A stretch of DNA of 13,356 bases. It comes from Bacteroidales bacterium (GTDB taxonomy: Bacteria; Bacteroidota; Bacteroidia; Bacteroidales; UBA932). The translations under genes and the position numbers were made by a program. Below the pieces are notes generated by a model. It made no database searches and had not been told where the DNA came from. It saw only the letters and a list, made by a program, of their open reading frames with translations. The DNA lies in the NCBI GenBank assembly GCA_024689525.1, contig JAILDI010000015.1, forward strand, positions 1 to 13,356, read 5' to 3'. The stretch's first letter is position 1. Each line of letters begins with the position of its first letter. Shown in pieces: positions 1 through 9,400 of this stretch.

Positions 1-99
1 GAATATGCGGCCGACCAGCCCGTCGCCTATGCCGTGGAAGGCTCGGATCCCGTAATCCGCCCCACTTTCAAAGGAAGCTACCTGATAGAAGTCAAATAA
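1..99 (+). CDS. C-terminal end of an unidentified protein (5' truncated by window edge)
   Basis: Frame 1 is open from the first base and ends with TAA at 97-99, giving the last 32 residues of a protein that ends in GSYLIEVK. No conserved motif is visible, so I do not assign a function. The gene lies 18 nt upstream of, and in the same direction as, the phosphatase lipoprotein, which suggests it is the preceding member of the same operon. The short beta-strand-like ending would suit a beta-sandwich or glycosidase accessory domain, but that is only an impression. Confidence 0.7.
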   Translation, partial: EYAADQPVAYAVEGSDPVIRPTFKGSYLIEVK

Positions 100-117
100 T
101 CAATTATTTATAGCCTT

Positions 118-1641
118 ATGTTCAAAAAATTACTGGCAATCATCCTGATTCTTCCCCTGCTCGCTTTCTGCGACAAGAAGGAAAAAGTAACCCCAACAGT
201 TACTATTAGCGGCGAGAAAGAGTTCTCAATCCCCTGCGAAGGAGGCTCGGTTTCGTTCACATTCACGTGTAATACGGAATGGGAGGTAACCGCCGACGAA
301 TCCTGGATATCATTGGCGCCCGCTAGCGGTTCAGCATCCGACAATCCCGTCACGGTTACCTTCACTTGCGACCAGACGACCCAAAAGTTATTAAGGACTG
401 CCACCATTACGATTCAGGGTAAAGGCGCTGGTGATTTCATTTATATCACCCAGGCCGGCGATCCCTGGGCAGGAGCCGGCGAGGAACTCCATAGCGGTGA
501 TGTCCTCCCGGCCACAAACCCCCTGGTGGAGAAATTCCTCACGGAGGTAACCTATCCGGACAAGACTTATAATGACTACACCAAGATCTTCGATTATTAC
601 GGCGGCTTCGGCTGCAATTTGGAACCGACCACCACGCAGCCGGTCCTCACTTGGGACAACTGGGGCAAGGAATGGCCTGACGGCGACATTCCGCCGCAGT
701 ACAGTATCCGCTGGACAAAAGAGGACCTGGAAGACGGCGCTATGACCCTTCATCTCGAAGACGGACTGGGCTGGAGCGGAGACTTGGAAATCGCAGCTGG
801 TGCCTTGTACGTCAACGTTACCAACCTGGTTCCCAATGACAGTTACAGTTACAAAGTTACGACGGCCAGTGGAAAAGTGTTGGCACAAGGCACTTTCACC
901 ACAATCGGAACACTGCACCAGTGCTACTTCCTTGGAAATCCCCAGGCGCCCAACACCAAGGGCGGCGGCGGTCGCAACTGCCGTGACTTCGGCGGCTGGA
1001 AAACCACCGACGGCAAGACCATCAAGTATCGTATGGTATACCGCGGCGGACGTCTGAACGAGAAGTGGAGTCCATATCCCCTGAATGCACAGGGAGAGAA
1101 GGAGGTCCTCTTCGAGGGCATCGGCGCTGAACTCGACCTGCGCGGCAAGGACGACGTTATGTTCACTCCCGCAGTCGAGGGCATTGACCACTGCGCTCCC
1201 GTAATCGAACAGGGCGGAAAGACCATGCTGGTGGATGACGCCGCAAAGACCAAGGAATGCTTCGAATTCGTGGTGAACAGCCTCCGAAAGGGCAAACCCG
1301 TCCATTTCCACTGCTCGCTGGGCCGCGACCGCACCGGTACCCTAGGCATCCTGCTGTTCGGAATTCTTGGCGTTCCGGAGGGCGACATCTCCAAGGAATA
1401 TGAACTCACTTATTTCGCACCTGTCGGCTATAGTGTTTCTTCTTCCGACAAAAAAACCAATACCAAGCCCATATTCCATAACACGCGTATGACGTGGGTA
1501 TATAAAGACGTTGCTCCATACTTCTGGGAACTTGCCGGAGAAGGCGGCACTTTCAAACAGGGCGTGGAGAAGTATCTCCTTGAAGTTGCCGGCGTGTCCC
1601 AGCAGGACATCGACGATTTCCGCAGTATGATGCTGGAATAA
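118..1641 (+). CDS. Lipoprotein with BACON domain and tyrosine/dual-specificity phosphatase (Y_phosphatase3-like) domain
   Basis: This is a 507-residue secreted phosphatase. Residues 1-18 form a lipoprotein signal peptide with the lipid-anchored Cys at 18 (LLAFC), followed by DKKEK. Residues about 28-112 are a BACON domain (GGSVSFTF, W-E-V, ending in the typical ITQAG). Residues about 165-270 look like a fibronectin-III-type beta-sandwich. The catalytic domain spans about 280-507. It opens with the family hallmark RDFGGWKTTDGK ... YRGGRL and carries the P-loop HCSLGRDRTG, with nucleophile Cys399 and phosphate-binding Arg405 (CX5R). The MptpB/Y_phosphatase3 family usually has HCxxGKDRTG; here Lys is replaced by Arg403 while Asp404 is kept. 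Enzymes of this class cleave phosphotyrosine and, in some members, phosphoinositides; the substrate here is unknown. No clear Shine-Dalgarno precedes the ATG, which is normal for Bacteroidota; the start is set by the signal peptide. The GH109 gene follows after 4 nt. Confidence 0.88.
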   Translation: MFKKLLAIILILPLLAFCDKKEKVTPTVTISGEKEFSIPCEGGSVSFTFTCNTEWEVTADESWISLAPASGSASDNPVTVTFTCDQTTQKLLRTATITIQGKGAGDFIYITQAGDPWAGAGEELHSGDVLPATNPLVEKFLTEVTYPDKTYNDYTKIFDYYGGFGCNLEPTTTQPVLTWDNWGKEWPDGDIPPQYSIRWTKEDLEDGAMTLHLEDGLGWSGDLEIAAGALYVNVTNLVPNDSYSYKVTTASGKVLAQGTFTTIGTLHQCYFLGNPQAPNTKGGGGRNCRDFGGWKTTDGKTIKYRMVYRGGRLNEKWSPYPLNAQGEKEVLFEGIGAELDLRGKDDVMFTPAVEGIDHCAPVIEQGGKTMLVDDAAKTKECFEFVVNSLRKGKPVHFHCSLGRDRTGTLGILLFGILGVPEGDISKEYELTYFAPVGYSVSSSDKKTNTKPIFHNTRMTWVYKDVAPYFWELAGEGGTFKQGVEKYLLEVAGVSQQDIDDFRSMMLE

Positions 1642-1645
1642 TATT

Positions 1646-3055
1646 ATGAAAAGAGTTATCGCAATACTTTCAGCCGCGGCGGTGATTACCGCCGTGGCTT
1701 TCTCCTGCGCCCCGAAGGCCAGTGAGTACGGCTATGTCATAAAAGACAACAAGATTGTCTACAATACTCCCCCGCGTCCGGCCGACCAGCAGTCGATGCT
1801 CGGATTCGCGGCCGAACCCATCGAGCACGTGCGCGTGGGCATCGTGGGCCTTGGGGACCGCGGCAGCGATGCCGTGAGGCGCTTCCCTTACCTTGAGGAC
1901 GCCTCTGTAATAGCTCTCTGCGACCTTCTCCCGGAAAGGGTGGAAAGGGCCCAGAAGATGCTGGAAAACGCCGGTGCACCGCGTGCGATTCATGAATTCT
2001 CCGGCGAGGAAGGCTACAAGCAGCTCTGCGAACTGGAAGACCTGGATCTCGTATATCTGGCCGTTCCCTGGCAGCTGCATACTCCCATCGCGGTTTATGC
2101 AATGGAGCACGGCAAGCACGTCGCAATCGAGGTGCCCGCCGCAACCAGCATCGATGAATGCTGGCAGCTGGTGAACACTTCCGAGCGCACGCGCAAGCAT
2201 TGCATGATGCTGGAGAACTGCTGCTACGACTTCTTCGAGATCACCTGCCTGAACATGGCCCAGCACGGCCTCTTCGGCGAGGTCGTTCACGCAGAAGGCT
2301 CATATTGCCATAATCTGGATCCCTGGTGGGACGGATATCAGGGCGACTGGCGCATGACCTACAACAAGGACCATCACGGCGACGTATATCCCACCCACGG
2401 CATCGGCCCCGTCTGCCAGGTGCTGAACATCCACCGCGGCGACAAGATGGATGTCCTCGTGTCGATGGACACTGACTCCTGGGCCGGCCAGGCCAAGGCC
2501 GATGAGCGCTACGGCGAGGGCGTCGTCCCCCACTATGCCAACGGCGACAATACATCGACCCTCATCCGCACCCACAACGGCAAGACCATCCTGGTGGAAC
2601 ACAGCGTGGTAACACCCCAGCCCTACAGCCGCATGTATCAGCTCCAGGGCACAAAGGGCTATGCCAACAAGTATCCCAACGAGGGTATCGCCATTGGCGG
2701 CGCAAACCTCAAGGAAGGCCTGTCCTATGACGATCTTGACGCAGAAGAGTATCTCTCAGATGCGGAGCGCGATGCCATCATGGAGGCCTACAAGGTTCCT
2801 TTCGTGGCCGATATCGAAGAACTCGCCCTCAAGGTGGGCGGCCACGGCGGAATGGACTTCATCATGGACTACAGGTTGATTTACTGCCTCCACAACGGCC
2901 TTCCTCTGGACCAGGACGTTTACGACGCTGCCGAATGGAGCTCCCTTGTGGAACTCACCGAGGTTTCCATCAACCACGGCTCCATGCCGGTTGTCATGCC
3001 TGACTTCACCCGCGGCGAATGGAACAAACTGGACGGCCTGAAAATGGCGGAATAA
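1646..3055 (+). CDS. GH109 family alpha-N-acetylgalactosaminidase (Gfo/Idh/MocA fold), lipoprotein-type signal
   Basis: This 469-residue protein matches the Bacteroidota GH109 family nearly end to end. These NAD-dependent glycosidases release alpha-linked N-acetylgalactosamine, as on mucin O-glycans and blood-group A antigen, by a redox mechanism in which NAD+ is recycled. Residues 1-21 are a signal peptide with a probable lipid-modified Cys21 (AFSC). The Rossmann domain begins near residue 62 with VRVGIVGLGDRG (G68, G70, G73), then ALCDLLPERV. The family signatures are W142-x-x-H145, the EVPAA segment at 162-166 (replacing EKP of ordinary Gfo/Idh enzymes), LENCCYDFFE, VYPTHG with His251, YSRMYQ, and KVGGHGGMDFIMDYR with His400. 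The C-terminus PDFTRGEWNKLDG is also typical of GH109. Length is close to the usual 450-470. It follows the phosphatase gene by 4 nt, and a terminator lies just downstream. The exact sugar specificity is inferred from family; some GH109 members differ. Confidence 0.93.
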   Translation: MKRVIAILSAAAVITAVAFSCAPKASEYGYVIKDNKIVYNTPPRPADQQSMLGFAAEPIEHVRVGIVGLGDRGSDAVRRFPYLEDASVIALCDLLPERVERAQKMLENAGAPRAIHEFSGEEGYKQLCELEDLDLVYLAVPWQLHTPIAVYAMEHGKHVAIEVPAATSIDECWQLVNTSERTRKHCMMLENCCYDFFEITCLNMAQHGLFGEVVHAEGSYCHNLDPWWDGYQGDWRMTYNKDHHGDVYPTHGIGPVCQVLNIHRGDKMDVLVSMDTDSWAGQAKADERYGEGVVPHYANGDNTSTLIRTHNGKTILVEHSVVTPQPYSRMYQLQGTKGYANKYPNEGIAIGGANLKEGLSYDDLDAEEYLSDAERDAIMEAYKVPFVADIEELALKVGGHGGMDFIMDYRLIYCLHNGLPLDQDVYDAAEWSSLVELTEVSINHGSMPVVMPDFTRGEWNKLDGLKMAE

Positions 3056-3076
3056 TCACTGCATCAAAAAAAAAAT

Positions 3077-3107
3077 AAAGCCGGACCACAGGGCCCGGCT
3101 TTCTTAT
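3077..3107. terminator. Bidirectional intrinsic terminator between convergent units
   Basis: An 8-bp perfect stem (AAAGCCGG at 3077-3084 with CCGGCTTT at 3095-3102) encloses a 10-nt loop. On the plus strand a T-rich tail (TCTTATT) follows, which would end the phosphatase-GH109 operon 22 nt after its stop. On the minus strand the stem is followed by TTTA and then a run of ten Ts (3066-3075), a stronger terminator for the receptor-lipoprotein operon that stops at 3120. One hairpin therefore serves both converging transcripts. Confidence 0.85.
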
Positions 3108-3119
3108 TGACATATCGTC

Positions 3120-6100
3120 CTAGAGAGTTACTGCTAGCATTGCACCACCGGTGGTGGGAGCAAAACCAACCTGAGTGTGCTCTCCCTTCCATTGAGATTC
3201 GGAATCGACATATTGCAGATTGATTTCCGTTGCCAGATAAACCGTTTCTGCCGCCATGCAAGGCTTATGGCTGCGAGAGATGGAGAATTCGTATTTTACG
3301 ATATCCCCGCTCGCGTCGGTCTTCCCGTTGAAGCCTGTAGCCCAGCAGGAAAGCGCGGGCACACCTGCGGTGACAGTCCAGACGTCGATGTGTGCATCGT
3401 ACTTGGTGGTCCACATCCACGCGGATGAGCCTTCATCGTCACCATTGCTCACATAGAGGTTGCACAGGTTGTAATACTGTGCATCGCCTCCCAGGGTAAG
3501 GCTGGCTTTTTTAACCTCCATATAGACATACAGATTATCGGCATCCAAACCAGCCTTCAGAGCCACGATTCCATCGTATGGAGCATCAGTCCTGCCTGCA
3601 ACGCCTTCTACGTCTTTCCATTCATCGAAGTTGCCGTCGATTACGAATGAAGCAGCAGCGGGAACTTCCTTGATATCGGTTGCTACGACATTCAAATACT
3701 TGCCGCTGGACAGACCGTTGTAGTAACCTGTTACAATGACATCCTTGCCATTGAGACTGGCTGCGTTGAGTGCGTCAATGGGCTGTGAGAGCGAGCCCTG
3801 CCTTGCAGTTACGCCATCGAAGATGACATTGTAGTAGTTGCCGGATACGGACAGCTTGCCGGTGAAAGAAATGAATTCAGCGACAGAGGCCGTATAAGTC
3901 GTCACTTCAGCTGTGATATCCTTGGCTGTGGGATATGTTACGGTATTGCCACCGGAAACCTTGGTGACATCAGTAAGATCGGTAAGTTCAGGAACACCGT
4001 TGAAAGTGGTCTTCTTGGCTTTCATGGTAACCTTGTCGCCGATTGCAAGGGCGGCTGCGCTGTTGCCATAAGCATAGATGGCATTTGTTCCGTCTGAAAC
4101 CACGGCACCCTTCTTGGTAAGACCGACGACGAGGGATTCCTTGAGTTCGACCTGGGAATTATCGGCAAGAGCGATGGCCTCGGTCACGGTTTTACCGTTG
4201 TCCGCAGCAGCACCTTCTTCAGTGAGGATAATATCCTTGATGTATACGGTCGTGTTGGCAGGGTTGCAGCCAAAGTCGAACACAAAGACAACATTCTTTG
4301 CTTCTACACCAGTGATACCTGTTTTCTCCATTACCACAGTCTGGCCAGCAGTAAAGTGGATATTGGTAGGATCCGGATCACCGGATTTGTCGGGTTCCCA
4401 AATAGCAGCGCCTTCGTGCTTGGGACCTGCATCAATGTAAGCGGAGAACTTCATGAATGCAGGGAAGGTTCCGGTGGAGGTGAGGGAAAGCTTCAGGTTA
4501 TACGTCTTCGCAGGATTGAGAGCCACGAAATTAGCCTCTGCACCAGGGAAGATGTAGAACTGGTTCTGCCAACGTGCGTCCGTATAAGGTTCGAACTTGA
4601 TTTCGTAGGTGGAGTTGGTCTTGGTAAGACCATCGAAAGAAGCGGCCTCGGTGTCACCGATGACAGGAATCTCTGCCCAGCCCGGGTTGAAATAACGGAA
4701 GAACTTAGCTGCATTGGCATCGTCAACCTGCTTCCACAGGTTGGTGCTGGCGCTGTACTCTGCGCTGGGTGTGTAGTCGAACGTATCACCACCGGACTGG
4801 CCCTTCTCGTGAGAGACGTAGATACCGCCACAGAGCTCGATAAGGCCGCTGTAGGTATCCTTGTAACCGATGGAGGTGAGGACGTCGCCGACCTCGATGC
4901 CTTGCGCCTTTACAAAGCCCTTCCTGGCATCGCCGCTTGCACCCCAACCGGCATACAGACCATAGAGATAAATCTCATTGGTGCCGTCTGAGATGTACAG
5001 GTTGCCATAGTCATTGTCCTGACCCTTATTGTTCTTGAGGGAGGTAATGGTGCCGGTGACCTTGTAATAAGTACCAACGTGATTATCGGCGGGCTTGTCA
5101 TCGGGTTTGGTGATGAAATCAGCGATGGTAACCGTGGTAACAGGAATATGAGATTCGTATACGCCGCTCACCATCTGCTTCGTCTCGCCATATGCGCCTC
5201 TCTTACCTACGACGGTGATGATGTCATCCACCTTTGCGCCGCTGGCCTTGTAGTCATTCAGACGATAGACAAGGACTTCGCCGGACCAGTCACGGATTGT
5301 GAAGCTCTGACCCTGCTTGTCGGCTGCATATTCGCTGATGATAAGACCGGTAAGACGATACTGAGTGTCGCCCACTTCGGCTGCCAGGAATTCTGCGATG
5401 GAGACCTCGAGGATTGCACCCTTCTGGGTGAGTACCTGCGAGCAGTTGTAGGTCTTGCCGTCCTTCTCGGTGGAGAAGCCTACTTCCACGTCACGGTCGC
5501 CACCGGTGTTGGCATCGGCATGGAGAGTGACATAGTCGCTTCCGAAGTCCTCGATGTGGAGCCAGCTCTTGGCAGCGGCAGGGATATCCACGTGGAAACC
5601 ATTGCCTTTCACCTTGAGGGTAACCTTGATGTCACCGCCTTCGAGAGGGAATTCAGTGCTTGCAACGGGCTCTTCACCGCCAAGGAGTTCAACTGAACCC
5701 ACACCGATGAGGGACTTGGAGATCGAGACCACGAATGCGGCCTTCTCCTTTGTTTCGGGAGTTCCCTTATAGTCCATCAGCTGGCCTTCGATGACAAGCT
5801 CATCACCGATTGCAAACTCATCACCGCTGGTGAAATTGGAACCGTTCAGCCACAGGCCACGGTAAACCTGGATCCAGTTACAGTCGTTCTTATCCTTACC
5901 GGAATAGGAACCGTCGTCGGACAGGTAATATGTAGCATTACCGTAAGAGGGGCTGATTTCGGTGATTTTGCAAACAATACCCTTCACCCTGTATGTTCCG
6001 GGAGCCACAGCGCCAGACTCAAGGGGCTTGATAATGTCAAGGGCGTCCTTGACAGAAAGAGTAGCGGGTTCCACTTTTTCCGTCATCTGGATGACCTTGA

Positions 6101-6419
6101 TAGTCTGCGACTTGTTCAAGCAGTTAAGGCTCACGCTGGCCTCACGGGTTTCCGTTGCGGCACCGGCGCTGAATTTGACCGTTGCTTCGCCGGCCTGGCC
6201 GGAAGCAGGGTTCACTGTGAGCCAATCGGGGGCCCCTTCAATTGCCCAGTCGCCCTGAGCATTGACGGTTATCTCAACATTGCCGCCCTCTGCAGGGAAA
6301 GCAACGTAGGAAGAAGAAACCTGAACCTCTTTGAGGAAAGTATCCGCCTCTTCTGTGCAGCTGATGGCCATAAGGCCGAGGGCTGCGATGAGGGATGTGA
6401 AAATATATTTAAGTTTCAT
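3120..6419 (-). CDS. Large surface lipoprotein: two BACON domains, repeated OB-fold-like domains, C-terminal CBM9/DOMON-like domain
   Basis: This 1099-residue protein has a lipoprotein signal (LMAISC, Cys21). I read the domains as: BACON 1 at about 32-113 (GDWAIEGAPDWLTVNPASG, ending VIQMTE); OB-like 1 at about 139-235 (YRVKGIVCKITEIS, then YLSDDG and IGDELVIEGQL); BACON-like 2 at about 245-334; OB-like 2 at about 337-425 (YRLTGLII); OB-like 3 at about 428-537 (YKVTGTITSL, LYISDGTNEIYLYG); a jelly-roll-like region at about 555-735; OB-like 4 at about 743-823; OB-like 5 at about 840-917; and a CBM9/DOMON-like domain at about 925-1099 (FVIDGNFDEWKDV, NLYVYMEV). No catalytic domain, dockerin or type IX sorting domain is seen. 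It starts 15 nt after the TonB-dependent receptor stop, with AGGAG only 3 nt before the ATG, so it is probably the receptor's surface partner. OB folds of this kind occur in Bacteroidota beside extracellular nucleases, but they also bind sugars, so the ligand is open. Confidence 0.82.
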   Translation of the reverse strand: MKLKYIFTSLIAALGLMAISCTEEADTFLKEVQVSSSYVAFPAEGGNVEITVNAQGDWAIEGAPDWLTVNPASGQAGEATVKFSAGAATETREASVSLNCLNKSQTIKVIQMTEKVEPATLSVKDALDIIKPLESGAVAPGTYRVKGIVCKITEISPSYGNATYYLSDDGSYSGKDKNDCNWIQVYRGLWLNGSNFTSGDEFAIGDELVIEGQLMDYKGTPETKEKAAFVVSISKSLIGVGSVELLGGEEPVASTEFPLEGGDIKVTLKVKGNGFHVDIPAAAKSWLHIEDFGSDYVTLHADANTGGDRDVEVGFSTEKDGKTYNCSQVLTQKGAILEVSIAEFLAAEVGDTQYRLTGLIISEYAADKQGQSFTIRDWSGEVLVYRLNDYKASGAKVDDIITVVGKRGAYGETKQMVSGVYESHIPVTTVTIADFITKPDDKPADNHVGTYYKVTGTITSLKNNKGQDNDYGNLYISDGTNEIYLYGLYAGWGASGDARKGFVKAQGIEVGDVLTSIGYKDTYSGLIELCGGIYVSHEKGQSGGDTFDYTPSAEYSASTNLWKQVDDANAAKFFRYFNPGWAEIPVIGDTEAASFDGLTKTNSTYEIKFEPYTDARWQNQFYIFPGAEANFVALNPAKTYNLKLSLTSTGTFPAFMKFSAYIDAGPKHEGAAIWEPDKSGDPDPTNIHFTAGQTVVMEKTGITGVEAKNVVFVFDFGCNPANTTVYIKDIILTEEGAAADNGKTVTEAIALADNSQVELKESLVVGLTKKGAVVSDGTNAIYAYGNSAAALAIGDKVTMKAKKTTFNGVPELTDLTDVTKVSGGNTVTYPTAKDITAEVTTYTASVAEFISFTGKLSVSGNYYNVIFDGVTARQGSLSQPIDALNAASLNGKDVIVTGYYNGLSSGKYLNVVATDIKEVPAAASFVIDGNFDEWKDVEGVAGRTDAPYDGIVALKAGLDADNLYVYMEVKKASLTLGGDAQYYNLCNLYVSNGDDEGSSAWMWTTKYDAHIDVWTVTAGVPALSCWATGFNGKTDASGDIVKYEFSISRSHKPCMAAETVYLATEINLQYVDSESQWKGEHTQVGFAPTTGGAMLAVTL

Positions 6420-6422
6420 ATA

Positions 6423-6427
6423 CTCCT
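6423..6427 (-). promoter_or_regulatory. Possible Shine-Dalgarno of the OB/BACON lipoprotein
   Basis: On the minus strand AGGAG lies 3 nt before the ATG of the large lipoprotein, inside the 15-nt gap after the receptor stop codon. The spacing is shorter than the usual 5-9 nt, and most genes here lack any such motif, so its importance is uncertain. Confidence 0.35.
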
Positions 6428-6434
6428 GTTGTTA

Positions 6435-9400
6435 TTAGTTGAACAGGTATTTGATACCGATGGATGCATACCAGCACTGGCTGAGGGCGTGGTAGGGAAC
6501 GAAGGTCTCCGTGGAGCCGCTGATGGCCTTGGGAGTTGAGAATGTGGCATAGCCTTCGGCGTCAACGCCCTCATACTTAAGGATGCGGGCCTCGCTGCCA
6601 ATTTCAGGGTTGAGGTACTTGCTCACGCCCCAGCTGCTGTTGAACAGGTTCATCAGGTTCTTGATGTCGAAGTTCAGCTGGAGAACGTTGGTGGTCTGTG
6701 CAACCTTGATGCGGAAGTCATGCTTGTAGCTGAGGTCGATGCGGTGGACCCAAGGGCTGTACACGCTGTAGGCTTCGGCATACTGGCCCTGGTGCTTGCT
6801 CAGATAAGCATCCTTGTGGACATAGGCCATGAAGCGGTCTGCGTCGTCCTGGGAAACGAAACGGAAGTCTCCGTCCTCAACCTGCTTGTCAGTGGGAACA
6901 TAAATGGCGTCGTATGCGTAGGTATCGCCGTTCATGTCGTTGGTGAGCATGTAAGAGTAGTTGTAACCGCCGCGCCAGGCTTCATAGATGAGGCTGTAGT
7001 GGTTGCCGCTCTTGTCGTGATGGGTGAGGGATGCGACCAGACGGTCCGGAGTCACATACTGCGAGTTGTGCAGCTTGATGTAGTTGGGGCCTTCGCTGGT
7101 GGGCACATAGGTGAATGCACTTTCAGCAGCGCTGCCGGGCATACCGGTGACTTCCTTGTTCACGGTGTGGGTGTAGGCCACCATCAGGTCGAGGCCGTCC
7201 ACGGGAGAAGCGTTGAGGGTGGAACTGAAGGACCAGCCATAACCCTTGTCGGTGTTCTCAAGTACGAATGCCTTGGTGCCGGTGCGGAAATCCGAAGGAT
7301 AGATGGGACGGTTGTCGGCACCGTTGAAGCGTGCGAAGCCGCCTGCATCCTTCATGCTCCAGTCGGAGATGGACACGGCATTGATGGTCTTGTTGAAGAT
7401 ACCCTCGACGGTGAGAGACATCGGGAAGGAAGTGGGGAATGCATAGTCAAAGGCCAGTGAGGTCTTCCATACCTGAGGCATACGGAAGTTGGGATCCACT
7501 GCGCTGATGGAGGAAGGAACGCTGCCGTCCTCGGGAGTCACTGTGGTGGGATAACCCATACTTGCAAGTTTATCCTGAAGGGCCTGGGCTGTGGTCACAG
7601 GACCGCCGGCGAACTGACCCATATCAATGTACTTGTTGCCGCTAGCATCGGTAGTGACTGCACCGGTGTACCAAGGGAGTTTTAAAGCGTCTTTCTTTGC
7701 GTCATAGACCAGTGTCTTGCCACTCAGCTGTGCCTGATACTGTACCAGGCCGCCGTTGGTGGGCATATTGGTGAAGAACACCAGAGGCAGACGGCCGCTG
7801 AACAGGCCGGTACCGCCACGGACCTTAAGGCTCTTGTCGCCGTAAACGTCCCAGTTGAAACCTACGCGGGGTGAAAGGGTGAGCTTGGAAGTGGGCCACT
7901 TACCCGTGTCGATGTGGGTTTCTTCGTAGTTGTATTTCTTAGGATAGTATTTGAGGGCGAGGATACCTTTGTTCTTGGAAGGATCGTTCTCGTCATAGAC
8001 ACCGTTGGTCATAAGGTCGCCGTTGTCGAAGAACAGGCCGTCGATACGGATGCCGTAGTTCAGTTTGAACCTGTCGTTCACGCTCCATTCGTCCTGTGCA
8101 TAAGCGCCAAGCTTGTGGAACTGTACGCGGGCTGCAGGAGCGGCTTCGCCGTCATATCCGTAGGTGAGGCAGACAACCTCAGGAGTGGAGTTGAACAACT
8201 TTGCTGCATCGAGCTTGCCGGAAGCGTCATACATATATTTCGGATCGTCGGGATCATCGATGATGTTGTAACGATAGTAACCGGTACCGTTACGCATGTA
8301 CTGGTTGTCCGCCATCTGATACTCATAGGTGAGACCGCCGGTGATACGGTGGGAACCCATATAATAGGTAATGTCGTCCCTTACGTTGGCAACGCGGTTG
8401 TGAACGGCGTTGTTCCAGGTGAAGAGCTCATAACCCAGGGCCATGTAGTTGTTGTCGCCCTTGGTGATGTCGATGAAGGGGAACTCCTTGGAGTTGGAAC
8501 CGCGGACATCGTCGAGGATGGAATAGGTGGCCAGGAACTGGTTGGACAGTTCGTCGCTGAGGCGGCTGTTCAGGTCGAGTGCCCATGTGTTCACAATATT
8601 CTGCATGCTGTACATGGAGTTTGCGAAGGACATGGAATACTGGCTCATACGGGCACCGGACATACGGGTACCGCCGTCCATCGACGTTGCGTTGGGGCTG
8701 GACCAGTAGTTGTTGATGGTGTAGTTGTAGCGCAGTGCCAGGTGGTGCTTGCTGCTCACGTTCCAGTCGATGCGGGCAAGGATCTTCTTGTTGTCCTCGT
8801 TGGCGGGGAAGTCCGTCCAGGAACCCGTATCGTATTTGTATTTGTCGGCCACGTATTTGCTCACGGCCTCAAGGTCGGCGAGGGTGGTGCGGGAAACGTA
8901 GTTGTCAGGATCCGCAACGCCGTCCTCCGAGCCCCTCCAGCGGTTTACCACCGAAGGAATCACGGACATTTCAGCGTTTACGAAGAAGAACAGCTTGTTC
9001 TTGATGATGGGGCCGCCCAGGGTGAGGCCGTATGTGGTCTTACGGTCGATGGCGCGGGCGCCGGCGATTTCGTCGCCGCAAACCGCGTTACCCTGCATAT
9101 TCTCATTCTGATGATAGATGTATGCAGTACCCTTGAACTTGTTGGTACCGGACTTGGTGATTGCGTTCACACCGCCGCCGATGAAGTTGGTCTGACGTAC
9201 GTCGTAAGGGGAAATGACAACCTGCAGTTCCTCGATGGCGTCGATGGAGATAGGGTTGCCGCCGCCGGGGAGATTGTCGGACAGACCGAAGTTGTTGTTG
9301 AAGTTTGCACCGTCAACGGTGAAGTTCGCAAGACGGCCGTCGCTGCCGGCGAAGCTCATGCCGTTACCGCCGTAAGGAGACAGACGGGTTACGTCCGTGA

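Noticed and set aside
391..1311. 306-codon open frame on the minus strand
   Set aside because: It is antisense to the phosphatase lipoprotein, whose signal peptide, BACON domain and catalytic loop are all clear.
5079..5696. 205-codon open frame on the plus strand
   Set aside because: It is a shadow of the OB-fold/BACON lipoprotein with no independent support.
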